Numbered from the stretch's first letter, positions 7,619 through 17,189 are shown. The stretch: DNA of 64,000 nucleotides from Pedobacter sp. AJM (GCF_002197755.1 NZ_NHOT01000002.1:186001-250000), one strand, 5' to 3'. The notes: generated by a model from the sequence alone, not told the origin. A program made the numbers and translations.

Positions 7619-10600
7619 TTAAAGGTTAACACTCAAACCCAAGATGAAACTTCTGGCTTGCGGGTAACGGCCCACATCAAGGCCATTATTATCCATCCCG
7701 ATTTCCGGGTCGAAGCCTGAGTACTTGGTAATGGTAAATAAATTGTTGGCAGTGACATAAACCCTTACCGCCCCGGTTTTAAGTTTGCCGGTGAGTGATT
7801 TTGGCAAACTATATCCGAGTGTTACATTGCGGATACGCAGATAAGAGCCATCTTCAATATAAAAATCGGAAGCATTAAAGTTTCCATTGTTATCACTGGT
7901 AGAAATGACAGGTACTTTTCCACCCGGATTTTCGGGAGACCAAGCATCTAAAATGCCCACCAGCTTATTGTAAGAAGGTCCGCTGGCACTATAAGTCGTT
8001 CTCTTTACCGCATTGAAAAGTTTATTTCCTTGCACGCCCTGTGCGAAGATATTGAAATCGAAGTTTTTATAACTGGCATTAAAGCTTAAGCCATAAGAGA
8101 AATCAGGATAGGCGCTCCCTGCGAAGTAACGGTCTTTGCTATCAATTGATCCATCGCCGTTAAGATCTGCAAATTTGAAATCGCCGGCTTTAGCATTTGG
8201 CTGAATTTTCTGTCCATTTGCATTTTTATAATGATCGGCTTCTGCCTGGCTTTGGAAAATACCTTCCGTTTTTAAAACGTAATAGCTATACAGCGGTTGG
8301 CCTACTGTAATAGACAGGGGCGCAAGCTCATTTCTGAAATTGGTACCCACAGCAATATTGGTTAATCCTGGTGCCAATTCCTCTACCTTGTTGTTAACTT
8401 TGGTTAACGTAGCGTTCACGGAATAAGTAAATGCCGTATTTTTAGCACTGTTATAAGTTAAACCAAGTTCAATACCTTTATCTTTCACTAATCCTGCATT
8501 GATGGTTTGAGAAGTTAATCCTGCGGTGCCTGGCAAAGAACGGGTCAGAATCATTTTATCCGTTTTCTTAATAAAATAATCTGCCACCAAACTTAAGCGA
8601 TCAAGCACCGTTACATCCAAACCTATATTGGTTTGTTTACTTTCCGCCCATGTTAAATTTTTGTTGGCAAGAATGGTTTGAACATAACCGTTTTGCAGGG
8701 TTGGTGTTTGACCGAAATAACTTTGTGTTGCAGCCAGTAACGGATTAACCGCTGATGAAGATAAACTCCCCAGGTTACCTAAAATACCATAGCTTCCTCT
8801 TAGCTTTAGTTCATTTAACCAGTTGGCTGATTTTAAAAACGCCTCTTTGTTGATAGACCAGCCTGCTGAAACAGAACCATAATTTCTAAACCTGTTTTCT
8901 TTGGCAAGCATAGATGAACCATCTCTCCTGCCAATAAATGACAGTAAATATTTTTCCTTATAATTATAATTGGCCCTTAAAAACAGTGATGAAATGGCTT
9001 TGGCATCATAATAACTGGTAGAAGGTTGAATAATGGTGGCATTGGTTAAATAACGGTACTGGTTAGACTCATCATCAAAGCCAGATCCGGAGGTATACAA
9101 GCCATTGCTTTTGGTTTTCTGAAAGGTATAGCCACCTGTTAAATCAATTTGATTAGATCCAATGGTGGTTTTGTAGTTTAGTACCTGTTCTGCTAAAAAA
9201 TCATTTACCGCATCTGCTCTTTGTACCAAACTATTGCTTAACACCGGCTTTCCAACTTCCGGGCGTTTTGGTGTAAAACTTTTAAATTGGGCATCTGATT
9301 TGGTGATACTCAGGTTTGACCGAAAACTTAAACCTTTGGCCAGCTGAAGGGTAGCATAAGGATTCACCACCAACACGTTGACAGGGTTATTGATGTCAAT
9401 TCTTTTTAATTCGGCAACCGGATTAATAATATCTCCGTAATCACCGGCATATTGTCCGCCAGGTAAACCTGCAAAACTGCCATCAGCATTGTAAGGTGTA
9501 CCGTTTGTAGGGTAATAAATGGCCGACAAAAGTGCACCCGTATAATCACTGCTGGTATTGGCACCATTACCATTGGTACTGCTATAAGAAAGGTTTTCAC
9601 CCACTTTTAACCAGGGTGTAAGTTCATGTTCAGAATTGACCCTGAAATTATAGCGTTTGGTTTTGGTGTTCAGTACGATGCCTTCAGCATTGCGGTAATT
9701 GAAACTTAAATAAAAGGTTGATTTTTCACTTCCCCCGTTAATAGCCGTATTATAGTCCTGCAGTAAGGCATTTCTAAACACCTCATCCATCCAGTTGGTT
9801 CTGGTGGTTTGTCCGTCAGGATATTTGGAGAGATCAAATGCAGGCAAAATGGTTGTTCCGCCGTTTTTAGCTGCCGTTGCTGCCACCTGTGCACGTTGCT
9901 GGGCATTTAAGGTTTCCAGCTTTTTCCAGGCACTTTGTTCTCCAACCTTGGCATCAAAACTGATTTGCATTTTGCCTTTCTTTCCTTTTTTAGTGGTGAT
10001 TAAAACCACACCACCAGAAGCACGCGCACCATAAATTGCCGCGGAAGCATCTTTCAATACCGATATTGATTCGATATCGTTAGGGTTCAGGTTTGGCGTC
10101 CCCAGAAAAATTGATCCATCAATGACGTAAAGAACACTTTCGCCATTAATTCCACCCGCTCCTCTGATATTGATTCTGGGTGCTGATGTCGGGTCGCCGC
10201 CTTCATTGGTTACGATTACTCCTGGCGATTTACCAGCCAACACTTCTCCAACACTATTTACAGACCTCGATGACAGTTTATCCAGTGAAACCAAACTCAC
10301 CGCTCCTGTTAATGTTTCTTTCTTCTGGGTTCCGTAACCTACCACCACCACATCTGCCAACATAGACCTTTCCTCGTTCATTATAACGTTAATGGTGAGG
10401 TGATCACCCACGGTTACCTCTTTGGTGCGGTAACCGATCATGGAAAAGGAAAGCACCGTTTGTGCACTTACTTCAATGCGGTATGCACCATTGGCATCAG
10501 TAGTGGTACCGCTTTGGGTGCCCACTACTTTAACGGATACACCAGGTAAAACCAAACCGGTTGAATCTTTCACTACACCTGTTACAATCCGGTCGGGTTG

Positions 10601-10966
10601 ATTAAAAGTAGCATTATTCAAAATGACGTAGTCGCCCTTTTCTTCTACGCGAAGGCCTAATTTATCCAGCAAAGAACGAACAGGCTCCATCTGGAAATCG
10701 CCGCTGAGCTGTGTATTTGTTTTTTGAAGAAGATCGGGATTGTAAACAAAGCTTAAACCTGAAACGCTTTCGATCTCCCGGATAATTTCATTGAGTTTAC
10801 GGCCCTTGCTGATTTTAATGTTCACTTTGCTTTTCGCCAATCGCTGGGCCATACCGGGCGAAGCCAAAAGTGAGCTGCAGAATATGCAGATGATTGAAAA
10901 TGTTAAGCATGAATATTTCATGATCTGATAAAGGGATAAGGTCCTCCTGGACGAGGTTGTTTTCAT
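7619..10966 (-). CDS. SusC/RagA-family TonB-dependent transporter with STN signalling domain
   Basis: An outer-membrane TonB-dependent importer of 1115 aa. After a signal peptide (to about 40) comes an STN (secretin/TonB short N-terminal) domain at about 47-117, as in FecA-type receptors that signal to an anti-sigma factor. A carboxypeptidase-regulatory-like beta-sandwich (about 125-200, GVVKDSTGLVLPGVSVKVVG), a plug domain (ADVVVVGYGTQKKETLTGAVS, SISVLKDASAAIYGARASGG) and a 22-strand barrel follow, ending LGLSVNL. The STN domain and the upstream fecR and sigma genes support substrate-induced transcription of the operon. Confidence 0.95.
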   Translation of the reverse strand: MKTTSSRRTLSLYQIMKYSCLTFSIICIFCSSLLASPGMAQRLAKSKVNIKISKGRKLNEIIREIESVSGLSFVYNPDLLQKTNTQLSGDFQMEPVRSLLDKLGLRVEEKGDYVILNNATFNQPDRIVTGVVKDSTGLVLPGVSVKVVGTQSGTTTDANGAYRIEVSAQTVLSFSMIGYRTKEVTVGDHLTINVIMNEERSMLADVVVVGYGTQKKETLTGAVSLVSLDKLSSRSVNSVGEVLAGKSPGVIVTNEGGDPTSAPRINIRGAGGINGESVLYVIDGSIFLGTPNLNPNDIESISVLKDASAAIYGARASGGVVLITTKKGKKGKMQISFDAKVGEQSAWKKLETLNAQQRAQVAATAAKNGGTTILPAFDLSKYPDGQTTRTNWMDEVFRNALLQDYNTAINGGSEKSTFYLSFNYRNAEGIVLNTKTKRYNFRVNSEHELTPWLKVGENLSYSSTNGNGANTSSDYTGALLSAIYYPTNGTPYNADGSFAGLPGGQYAGDYGDIINPVAELKRIDINNPVNVLVVNPYATLQLAKGLSFRSNLSITKSDAQFKSFTPKRPEVGKPVLSNSLVQRADAVNDFLAEQVLNYKTTIGSNQIDLTGGYTFQKTKSNGLYTSGSGFDDESNQYRYLTNATIIQPSTSYYDAKAISSLFLRANYNYKEKYLLSFIGRRDGSSMLAKENRFRNYGSVSAGWSINKEAFLKSANWLNELKLRGSYGILGNLGSLSSSAVNPLLAATQSYFGQTPTLQNGYVQTILANKNLTWAESKQTNIGLDVTVLDRLSLVADYFIKKTDKMILTRSLPGTAGLTSQTINAGLVKDKGIELGLTYNSAKNTAFTYSVNATLTKVNNKVEELAPGLTNIAVGTNFRNELAPLSITVGQPLYSYYVLKTEGIFQSQAEADHYKNANGQKIQPNAKAGDFKFADLNGDGSIDSKDRYFAGSAYPDFSYGLSFNASYKNFDFNIFAQGVQGNKLFNAVKRTTYSASGPSYNKLVGILDAWSPENPGGKVPVISTSDNNGNFNASDFYIEDGSYLRIRNVTLGYSLPKSLTGKLKTGAVRVYVTANNLFTITKYSGFDPEIGMDNNGLDVGRYPQARSFILGLSVNL

Positions 10967-11052
10967 TTGTTTGTTTGCTTATAAGAATTAAAATAGTTGT
11001 GAATAGTCTGTTTGAATAGCCACAGATAGTTTATGAATGATTTAATTGTACA

Positions 11053-11997
11053 TTATTGATAGATTTTAAATGTTTGGTGATTTTGATGTGAACTAAATTT
11101 GAGGTGGTGCAGTGTGCAAATGATATCAAGAATTTCTTCAGGCCGCTGTGCACTGTTAAATGTTGCCGTTGTTTTTAAGTTCACTAAGGAAGTTTGATGC
11201 AGCTGAATTTTAATATGATAGAGGTATTCCATCCGCCGGACAACCTGCATTAGTGTGGTTCCATTGAAATTGATTTCAACTGGGCGGACATCACGAACAG
11301 TATTGAGGATAGATTTGCCGCTAGTTTTATTAAATGAAAGTTTCTGATTTCTGGTTAGCGTTCCCAGCAGTTTATCTTCATTTTTAATGGCCACCTTACC
11401 TGTTGAAACGATGACTTCCACTTCTTTTCTGGCATGATAGGCACGTATGAGAAACGAAGTTCCTAATACGGAAACATTTAAATGCTGGGGAAGCTTTACC
11501 TGAAAAGGTCTTTTTTCATCATGCGCAATGGAAAAAAATGCTTCTCCTTCTATGATGGAAACCTTTCGGGAATTTTTCAGGAATTTCTCAGGGTAAGTGA
11601 TTTTGGCTAAAGGGGCTAAAGTAATTTCCGAACCATCGCTCAGTATAATCTTTTTACGCTCGCCTGCCTGGGTTGAGGCTGTGATTTGTGTATTAGGGAT
11701 TTCATGCCCTGTATGCTGTTGCCAAAGCCAGAACGTAACAGAAACAACAATTGCGATGGCAGCGGCAATGTTGATCCAGTGTTCCAATAAGAAAGGCTTC
11801 CTGGTTTCCTGATGATTAATAGCCAATCGCAGTTTTTGAAACATCTCTTCACTGATGGCAGCTTTTTGCTTGCCTGCAGGTGCTTCCTGGTTGGTGCCTA
11901 AGGCATTGTACCAATCTGTTACCTGATCACATTCTTCAGAACTTGCCGCTCCGTCCAGATATTTCTCCAACAGTTGTTTTGCCTTTTCTTCGCTCAT
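11053..11997 (-). CDS. FecR-family anti-sigma factor
   Basis: Inner-membrane anti-sigma/sigma-regulator protein of 314 aa. Residues 1-85 form the cytoplasmic sigma-binding part, 88-108 a single membrane helix (WINIAAAIAIVVSVTFWLW), 110-210 the periplasmic FecR domain (ITLSDGSEITLAPLAKITYP-like core, GEAFFSIAHDEKRPFQV) and the last 75 residues the DUF4974 domain typical of Bacteroidota FecR proteins. It lies between the sigma gene and the STN-carrying SusC, so the expected circuit is SusC-STN to FecR to sigma factor. About 110 bp separate it from sigma and 86 bp from SusC. Confidence 0.93.
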   Translation of the reverse strand: MSEEKAKQLLEKYLDGAASSEECDQVTDWYNALGTNQEAPAGKQKAAISEEMFQKLRLAINHQETRKPFLLEHWINIAAAIAIVVSVTFWLWQQHTGHEIPNTQITASTQAGERKKIILSDGSEITLAPLAKITYPEKFLKNSRKVSIIEGEAFFSIAHDEKRPFQVKLPQHLNVSVLGTSFLIRAYHARKEVEVIVSTGKVAIKNEDKLLGTLTRNQKLSFNKTSGKSILNTVRDVRPVEINFNGTTLMQVVRRMEYLYHIKIQLHQTSLVNLKTTATFNSAQRPEEILDIICTLHHLKFSSHQNHQTFKIYQ

Positions 11998-12107
11998 TTG
12001 TATAGATGTCGTTTCAAAAGGAAAAGGGTACTAACCAAAAATGTTATCAGTAAGTTAAGTTTTGGTTAAGACCAATAAAATGAAGAAAAGACCAGGTCTC
12101 AAATGAA

Positions 12108-12665
12108 TCAAAACCATAAAAATGCGATAAGCAGCAAGTAGGATAAGTTTTCGCGGAGTATTTTCATTGCTGTGGTAATCTGGTTTTTTACCGTCTGTAC
12201 AGAAATGTTAAGTTCAGCTGCAATCTCCTTAACGGTTTTATCCTGTTCCCTGCTCATCGAAATCACCAAACGCATCCGCTCAGGTAGAAGTTGCAGTACA
12301 GCCTCTACCTCTTTTGCAGTATCCTGGCGTATGAGGTGTTCATCCGGGGCAATTTCCCTCCGCTGATTCATCAGGTTGGCGTATTCAACCTGGTGAATAT
12401 CTTTAATGGAACTGGATCTGTAATAATCGATTACCCTATTTTTTACCGCACCACATAAGTAGCCGGAAAGGTGGCCCGTTAAATCAAGTTTCTTTCGTTT
12501 TTCCCATAAAGAGATAAAAATCTCCTGCGTGATGTCTTGCGCAAGTGTTTCGTCGCCCAGCTTTTTAAAGGCTAAATCAAATACCTTTTCCCAATGGATA
12601 TGGAATATTTGCTCCATTGCAAAAGGATCATCGTTTTTTAATGATGCAATTAATAAGTCGTTCAA
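12108..12665 (-). CDS. ECF-type RNA polymerase sigma factor (FecI/Bacteroidota type)
   Basis: A sigma-70 family member of 185 aa with only regions 2 and 4. Region 2 (about 18-85) contains LAQDITQEIFISLWEKR; region 4 (about 120-170) contains LPERMRLVISMSREQDKTVKEIA and the helix-turn-helix NISVQTVKNQI. The hydrophobic tail LSYLLLIAFLWF is common in this Bacteroidota subfamily. It heads the cascade sigma-FecR-SusC-SusD-phosphatase and probably recognises the promoter upstream of SusC. Its own promoter was not identified in the 262 bp before the divergent barrel gene. Confidence 0.94.
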   Translation of the reverse strand: MNDLLIASLKNDDPFAMEQIFHIHWEKVFDLAFKKLGDETLAQDITQEIFISLWEKRKKLDLTGHLSGYLCGAVKNRVIDYYRSSSIKDIHQVEYANLMNQRREIAPDEHLIRQDTAKEVEAVLQLLPERMRLVISMSREQDKTVKEIAAELNISVQTVKNQITTAMKILRENLSYLLLIAFLWF

Positions 12666-12927
12666 TGCTTTTAGTTTGCTGCAGCAAAGCTAGCAAGCCA
12701 ATATTCACTTCATATTAATTCTTTATAAAGAGTGATGCATTAACTGCTCTTTCATGAAGGACTTGTTTCAAATTAGTATCTGTATTAAGTAATTAGTACA
12801 TCAATAAAACCTAAAATACTGATTTTCAAAAGGAAATAAAATAATTTAAACATTATTTAATTATAAATGTTGGCTCTTTAAATCGAAAATAATCTCGGTT
12901 ATTATATTTATTATTAAATCATTTATC

Positions 12928-13512
12928 ATGAAAAAAATTTTTATCTCTAGTTTATTCTCAGTAGCATTATTTATGGGTGTTGCTCAGGCACAAATTCAAA
13001 AAGGCAATGTAATGGTTGGTGGAAACCTGGCCAATATCAAGTTAGGTTTGGATAACCCTAAAGTTTTCAGTGTAGACATTACACCTAAAGCAGCCTGGTT
13101 TATCCAGGATAACCTGGCATTGGGTGGATATGTAAACTTTGGTTTAAGTACGACAAAAAATGCACCAACTACAACTAATTATGGTGTAGGTGCATTAGGT
13201 CGTTATTATGCTGGTAAAGACGTTGAAGTATTAAACCACGGACGTTTCTTTGCAGAGGCAACAGTTGGTGTTGGTGGTACCAGTGTAAGCAGAGGTGGTG
13301 CTAATACAAACGGCTTAAACCTAAGTGTTGGTCCGGGTTTTGCTTATTTCATTACACCAAACATTGGTTTAGAAACCTTGTTAAAATACAATGGTTTAGT
13401 AGGATTTGGTAATACTACAGCTCAAAACAGCTTAAACCTTTCTTTTGGTTTCCAGGTTTATTTACCTGGACAAAGAACGGCTAACAAAGTAAAAGGCGAT
13501 ATCCGTAATTAA
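12928..13512 (+). CDS. Outer-membrane beta-barrel protein
   Basis: A 194-aa exported protein with a clear signal peptide (MKKIFISSLFSVALFMGVAQA). The mature part consists of alternating short strands rich in Gly, Asn and aromatic residues (VMVGGNLANIKLGL, FVNFGLS-type segments, LNLSFGFQVYLPG), as in small 8-stranded porin-like barrels. No enzymatic motif is present. It is preceded by a very AT-rich leader of about 130 bp and followed by a strong hairpin, so it is monocistronic. The last residues (RTANKVKGDIRN) are hydrophilic and non-barrel. A role as a structural or stress-related outer-membrane protein is inference. Confidence 0.82.
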   Translation: MKKIFISSLFSVALFMGVAQAQIQKGNVMVGGNLANIKLGLDNPKVFSVDITPKAAWFIQDNLALGGYVNFGLSTTKNAPTTTNYGVGALGRYYAGKDVEVLNHGRFFAEATVGVGGTSVSRGGANTNGLNLSVGPGFAYFITPNIGLETLLKYNGLVGFGNTTAQNSLNLSFGFQVYLPGQRTANKVKGDIRN

Positions 13513-13530
13513 TAACGAATAAATATTACA

Positions 13531-13567
13531 AAAAATGCCGGTATCGATCAGATACCGGCATTTTTTA
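13531..13567. terminator. Bidirectional intrinsic terminator
   Basis: AAAAAATGCCGGTATC pairs with GATACCGGCATTTTTT around a short loop, giving a stem with A and T runs on both sides. It serves the barrel gene (ends 13512) and the convergent ATPase gene (ends 13586). Confidence 0.93.
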
Positions 13568-13585
13568 TTTCTGTAAAAGAAGCAT

Positions 13586-14851
13586 TTATACAGGTGGCCC
13601 TAAAGCCTCTTTTAATTCCTGACAATCTTCTTCCTCCAGTGAAATAATTTCACTCAGCAGATTAAAGATTCCCTCCTTTTCATTAGTTTTTAGCATCAGA
13701 TCAAATAAACGGATCACCATTTTCTTTTGATCAATGTTTAAACTGCTAAATAATTTAGGTTCTACTTCATATAATATTTTAATCAGCCGGATTAATTTTG
13801 GTTTAACCAGTTCCTTTTCGTGTGCAGTTGTGTAATTCGGAAAAATCCCATCCTGCTCCAGACTTTCTATTAAGCGATCTGCATATTCCCGTAAAAATGG
13901 CTTTCGTTTATTTTTCAGGTAATCATTTAGTTCCTTAATTAGAAAACGATATTCCGGAGAAGATTTAGCTGACCCAAACAAAGCCACTTGTTCTTCATTT
14001 TCAAAACTTTTAAAATCAAAATCCCTGAAAAAGTCGCTATCTATATAAACGCTGTGAAAGTAATCATCACTTTTTTTATTCAGGGTAGTGTAATCCTTAT
14101 AAATTTCTTCGCCACCTGCCAGAAAGTAATATTTAGAGAGTTCTTTATGCAGACTCTCCTTCCAGTGTACATATTTGATTTTAAACCTAAAGGCTGTATC
14201 CGCATAGTAAAGCTCAAACTCTTCCATACTTTTAACATTGGCTGAGAAATCCAGCGCATTTCCATTCACCAGCACTTGCAGTTTCTGATGTCGGTTTAGT
14301 TCAATAAACCAACAAAATTCCTGAACTAAGAAAGGGATTACGGTTTGCTTAAAATCCAATTCACCAATACGCAGGTTGGTAAAGGTAACCACTGTTCCCG
14401 TCGTTTTAGCCGCATGAGGCTGCTCAAAGGCTTCATAACTATTCAACCTTCCGGTATTGATTTGGATGACTCCCTGATGAAAGCCTTTATCATCCTGGTA
14501 AGTGGTATTCCAGCTGGCATTGTGGGCAAAAGTGAAAAAAGTAAGCCGGCCAACACCGTTCCGTCCGTGCATTTTGGAAGTATGCTTGGGAGCTGCAATT
14601 TGAACAGCCTTTTCTGATTCGAAAAAGGGATCAAACTTCTGCTGTAATTTTTCAAAGTTAATGCCATAACCATTGTCTGCAATTTGAAGACTATCCAGCC
14701 AGCCAAGTTCATTGCTCACATAATCGATGTGAATGGTATCAGCATTGGCGTCAAAACCATTCCAGATATATTCTGCTATCGCTTGCTTTTCATTATAATT
14801 TTTTAATACCCTTTGAATTCCCTTGGAGGTAATATTAACTTTCTCAGACAT
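13586..14851 (-). CDS. Orphan GHKL-type (Hsp90/MutL-like) ATPase
   Basis: A 421-aa cytoplasmic protein with an N-terminal Bergerat-fold ATP-binding domain: motif I EYIWNGFDANAD (N at about 31), the DNGYGI box at about 58-63 and the glycine motif GRNGVGRLTFF at about 96-106. This arrangement matches Hsp90/MutL/MORC ATPases and not histidine kinases. The middle part is a beta-rich transducer-like region and the last 100 residues are helical and acidic. There is no HisKA, receiver or nuclease domain and no obvious partner gene. Proteins of this type occur both as stand-alone hypotheticals and inside defence systems; which applies here cannot be told from the sequence. Confidence 0.85.
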   Translation of the reverse strand: MSEKVNITSKGIQRVLKNYNEKQAIAEYIWNGFDANADTIHIDYVSNELGWLDSLQIADNGYGINFEKLQQKFDPFFESEKAVQIAAPKHTSKMHGRNGVGRLTFFTFAHNASWNTTYQDDKGFHQGVIQINTGRLNSYEAFEQPHAAKTTGTVVTFTNLRIGELDFKQTVIPFLVQEFCWFIELNRHQKLQVLVNGNALDFSANVKSMEEFELYYADTAFRFKIKYVHWKESLHKELSKYYFLAGGEEIYKDYTTLNKKSDDYFHSVYIDSDFFRDFDFKSFENEEQVALFGSAKSSPEYRFLIKELNDYLKNKRKPFLREYADRLIESLEQDGIFPNYTTAHEKELVKPKLIRLIKILYEVEPKLFSSLNIDQKKMVIRLFDLMLKTNEKEGIFNLLSEIISLEEEDCQELKEALGPPV

Positions 14852-14870
14852 CTATTACTAAATTAATTAG

Positions 14871-14878
14871 CAAATATA
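14871..14878 (-). promoter_or_regulatory. -7 promoter element of the GHKL ATPase gene
   Basis: On the minus strand TATATTTG matches the Bacteroidota TAnnTTTG element 19 nt before the ATG at 14851. A good -33 TTG at the usual distance is not present, only GTTTAC. Confidence 0.45.
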
Positions 14879-15085
14879 TCAGAATATTTCTGAATCTGTA
14901 AACTGTTGATGTTATTCACATCATTTATATTCAGCATACTAAGGGCAGCAAGACTAAATGAATTTAGTTGTAGGTATGTGGCTTATCCCATTATCTAACT
15001 AAAACACCATAAAAGCATAACTAACTTTACTATTCTGCTATTTTTATATTTTTAATTGCGAATTTTGCTGAAAAGTAATTTTTAA

Positions 15086-15700
15086 ATGAACATCGAAAAT
15101 GTCTATGGCGATCAAAAGTGGGCCTCATCTGGCGGGCAATCACCCTTAATTGCTGTCTTTAAATCATTTCATCAACTTAATCCAGAAATTGAGGCAGTGA
15201 TCAATGCCTATACTTTTCCGGTAAACTTTCCGAAAAATAAACACATTGCATCGCCTTTAAAAAGAAACAAGTATATCTATCTGATCCTGCAGGGCGCTGT
15301 TCATGGTTACATTAAAATGGGCAATAAAAAAATCACCACGTGGATTGCTGCGGAAAATGAACTTGCAGGAACAATCAGAAACCTGTGGGAAGATGTCATT
15401 ACTGATGAATATATTGAAACCATTGAAAATGTGTTCGCCATTGCCATTCCACACAGCATGTCTAAATTGCTATATGAAAATTATCCTGTCGCCAACTATG
15501 TAGGCAGAAAGATGACCGAAATGTATATCAAGGGTGCATCCGAAAGGGCATTTATTGTGCGGTTACCTACAGCTTTAAAACGCTATCAAAGATTATTAAT
15601 TTCTTACCCGCACCTGATGAACAGGGTACCGCTAAAATATATTGCCTCCTTTATCAGCATGCGTTTAGAAACACTTAGCCGCATCAGAAGTAAAGTTTAA
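15086..15700 (+). CDS. CRP/FNR-like cyclic-nucleotide-binding-domain regulator
   Basis: A 204-aa protein with a cupin-like effector domain (about 45-150: KYIYLILQGAVHGYIKMGNKKITTWIAAENEL) and a short C-terminal DNA-binding part (about 170-204: PLKYIASFISMRLETLSRIRSKV) that matches the recognition helix of the Bacteroidota Crp/Fnr subfamily. Glycine and arginine residues of the classical cAMP pocket are not evident, so the ligand is unknown. It ends 30 bp before pepE on the same strand, but this closeness does not show that pepE is its target. About 230 bp of AT-rich DNA precede it with no clear promoter. Confidence 0.85.
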   Translation: MNIENVYGDQKWASSGGQSPLIAVFKSFHQLNPEIEAVINAYTFPVNFPKNKHIASPLKRNKYIYLILQGAVHGYIKMGNKKITTWIAAENELAGTIRNLWEDVITDEYIETIENVFAIAIPHSMSKLLYENYPVANYVGRKMTEMYIKGASERAFIVRLPTALKRYQRLLISYPHLMNRVPLKYIASFISMRLETLSRIRSKV

Positions 15701-15730
15701 CAACTATGCTTTTTATAATCCAACTACATC

Positions 15731-16423
15731 ATGAATATTATTCTCGCTTCTACTTCGACGCTCTTCGGCGGCACTTATCTCCACTATCTTAAAGATGAAA
15801 TTATAGACCTTTACAAAGGCATTGATGAAATTATCTTTATTCCATTTGCCAGACCAGGCGGCATTTCGCACGATGAGTATACCGATAAAGCCAGGGATTT
15901 TTTCGCCGCCCTGGAGATTAAGGTACGTGGTTTGCACGAATTTGAAGATCATATTAAGGCTATAAACGACGCCAGGGGATATTTTACCGGTGGCGGAAAT
16001 ACGTTTATGCTGGTCAAAACCCTTCATGAAAACGGCTTAATGGATGTTTTAAAAAGCAATATCGGAAATGGCAAAGCTTATCTTGGCTGCAGCGCCGGAA
16101 GCAATATTGGCGGCATTAATATGAAAACCACGAATGACATGCCGATTGTTTACCCGCCTTCCTTTAACTGTATGGAACTGGTTCCTTTTAACATTAATCC
16201 GCATTACCTGGACGCAAACCCTGACCTGAAACATAACGGAGAAACCCGGGAAACAAGAATAATGGAATTCTTAACCCAAAACAACATTAAGGTGATTGGT
16301 TTAAGAGAGGGCAACTGGATCAGAAGAATTGGCGACCGGATTACTACGGAAGGTAAGGAGCAGACAAGAATTTTCGAACAACATAAAACCCCATATGAAG
16401 TTGATCCGGGTACAGTGCTTTAA
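15731..16423 (+). CDS. pepE: Dipeptidase E (alpha-aspartyl dipeptidase, family S51)
   Basis: Cytoplasmic serine peptidase that hydrolyses Asp-X dipeptides. The 230-aa length is right for PepE. The nucleophile Ser121 lies in LGCSAGSN; Asp136 (TTNDMPI) and His158 (NINPHYL) complete the likely catalytic triad, each one position from the E. coli numbering I recall (120, 135, 157). The FTGGGNTF motif (85-92) forms the substrate-binding loop. Start ATG at 15731, 30 bp after the CRP-like gene. Confidence 0.94.
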   Translation: MNIILASTSTLFGGTYLHYLKDEIIDLYKGIDEIIFIPFARPGGISHDEYTDKARDFFAALEIKVRGLHEFEDHIKAINDARGYFTGGGNTFMLVKTLHENGLMDVLKSNIGNGKAYLGCSAGSNIGGINMKTTNDMPIVYPPSFNCMELVPFNINPHYLDANPDLKHNGETRETRIMEFLTQNNIKVIGLREGNWIRRIGDRITTEGKEQTRIFEQHKTPYEVDPGTVL

Positions 16424-16566
16424 CAACAGCATCCTGATTAAAGACCTACCCTTTTTAACATGTGTAAATATGATGATCACATGATTTAAATTACTGAAAA
16501 TAAAGCAGGTAAACTTTGTTATTGATACCGACTTTCTGTAAATTGGGTATACCAAATATAGAAATC

Positions 16567-17004
16567 ATGAAACTACTCAAGAAAATTAAAAAATGGGGAG
16601 ATCAGCATCATCCTCAATGGATTGATTATTTCAGAATATTATTAGGCATCATTCTCATCTGGAAGGGTGTTGGTTTTTACATTAACATAGAAGCCTTTAA
16701 TCATTTAATGCGAGGCGCAATGCTCAGTACGGCATTCAGTATTAGCATAGCAGCTCATTTTATTATTTTAGTCCATATTATTGGCGGTATTGCTATTGCC
16801 CTGGGCACACATACCAGGTTATTTTGCCTGGTTAACCTGCCCATACTAATCGGAGCTGTCTTTTTCATCAATATTTCTGCCGGGATATTTAAACCCTATT
16901 CAGAATTCTGGTTTTCATCGCTGGTATTGATTGGACTCATTTGTTTTATTGTCGAAGGAAACGGGGTGCTGGCTGTAGACAAAACGCAGCCTGTTCCTCA
17001 ATAA
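16567..17004 (+). CDS. DoxX-family small membrane protein
   Basis: A 145-aa integral membrane protein with four hydrophobic helices (about 20-38, 55-78, 83-105 and 112-130), as in DoxX/DUF417-like proteins. The YFRILLGIILIWKGVGF segment is typical of the family start. Function in this family is poorly known; some members are subunits of quinone-linked oxidoreductases. I choose the ATG at 16567 (MKLLKKIKKW); the frame is open from 16516, but the extra 17 residues do not resemble the family. Confidence 0.8.
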   Translation: MKLLKKIKKWGDQHHPQWIDYFRILLGIILIWKGVGFYINIEAFNHLMRGAMLSTAFSISIAAHFIILVHIIGGIAIALGTHTRLFCLVNLPILIGAVFFINISAGIFKPYSEFWFSSLVLIGLICFIVEGNGVLAVDKTQPVPQ

Positions 17005-17154
17005 TTGACGTTTAATCGGGACTTTAATTCTGGCTAAAAAGCCAGGGATGCCACTATTTCCGCAAATTGAGCTTGATTTTTCTTTAAAAATCAAATGCTA
17101 ACTTAATGGTTAACAAGAAGTAATGTTTTTTATTGAATATTAAAGCTAAAATGA

Positions 17155-17185
17155 TTTGCAGATTACGATCAACTTTGTACTTTTG
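17155..17185 (+). promoter_or_regulatory. Promoter of tRNA-Ser
   Basis: TTTG at 17155-17158 and TACTTTTG at 17178-17185 are separated by 19 nt, matching the Bacteroidota -33 TTTG and -7 TAnnTTTG consensus. The -7 box ends 4 nt before the mature tRNA 5' end. Confidence 0.75.
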
Positions 17186-17189
17186 CAGC

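Noticed and set aside
17005..17154. Hairpin CTGGCT-AAAA-AGCCAG at 17031-17046 as terminator of the DoxX gene
   Set aside because: A six-bp stem without a following T run; too weak to call.
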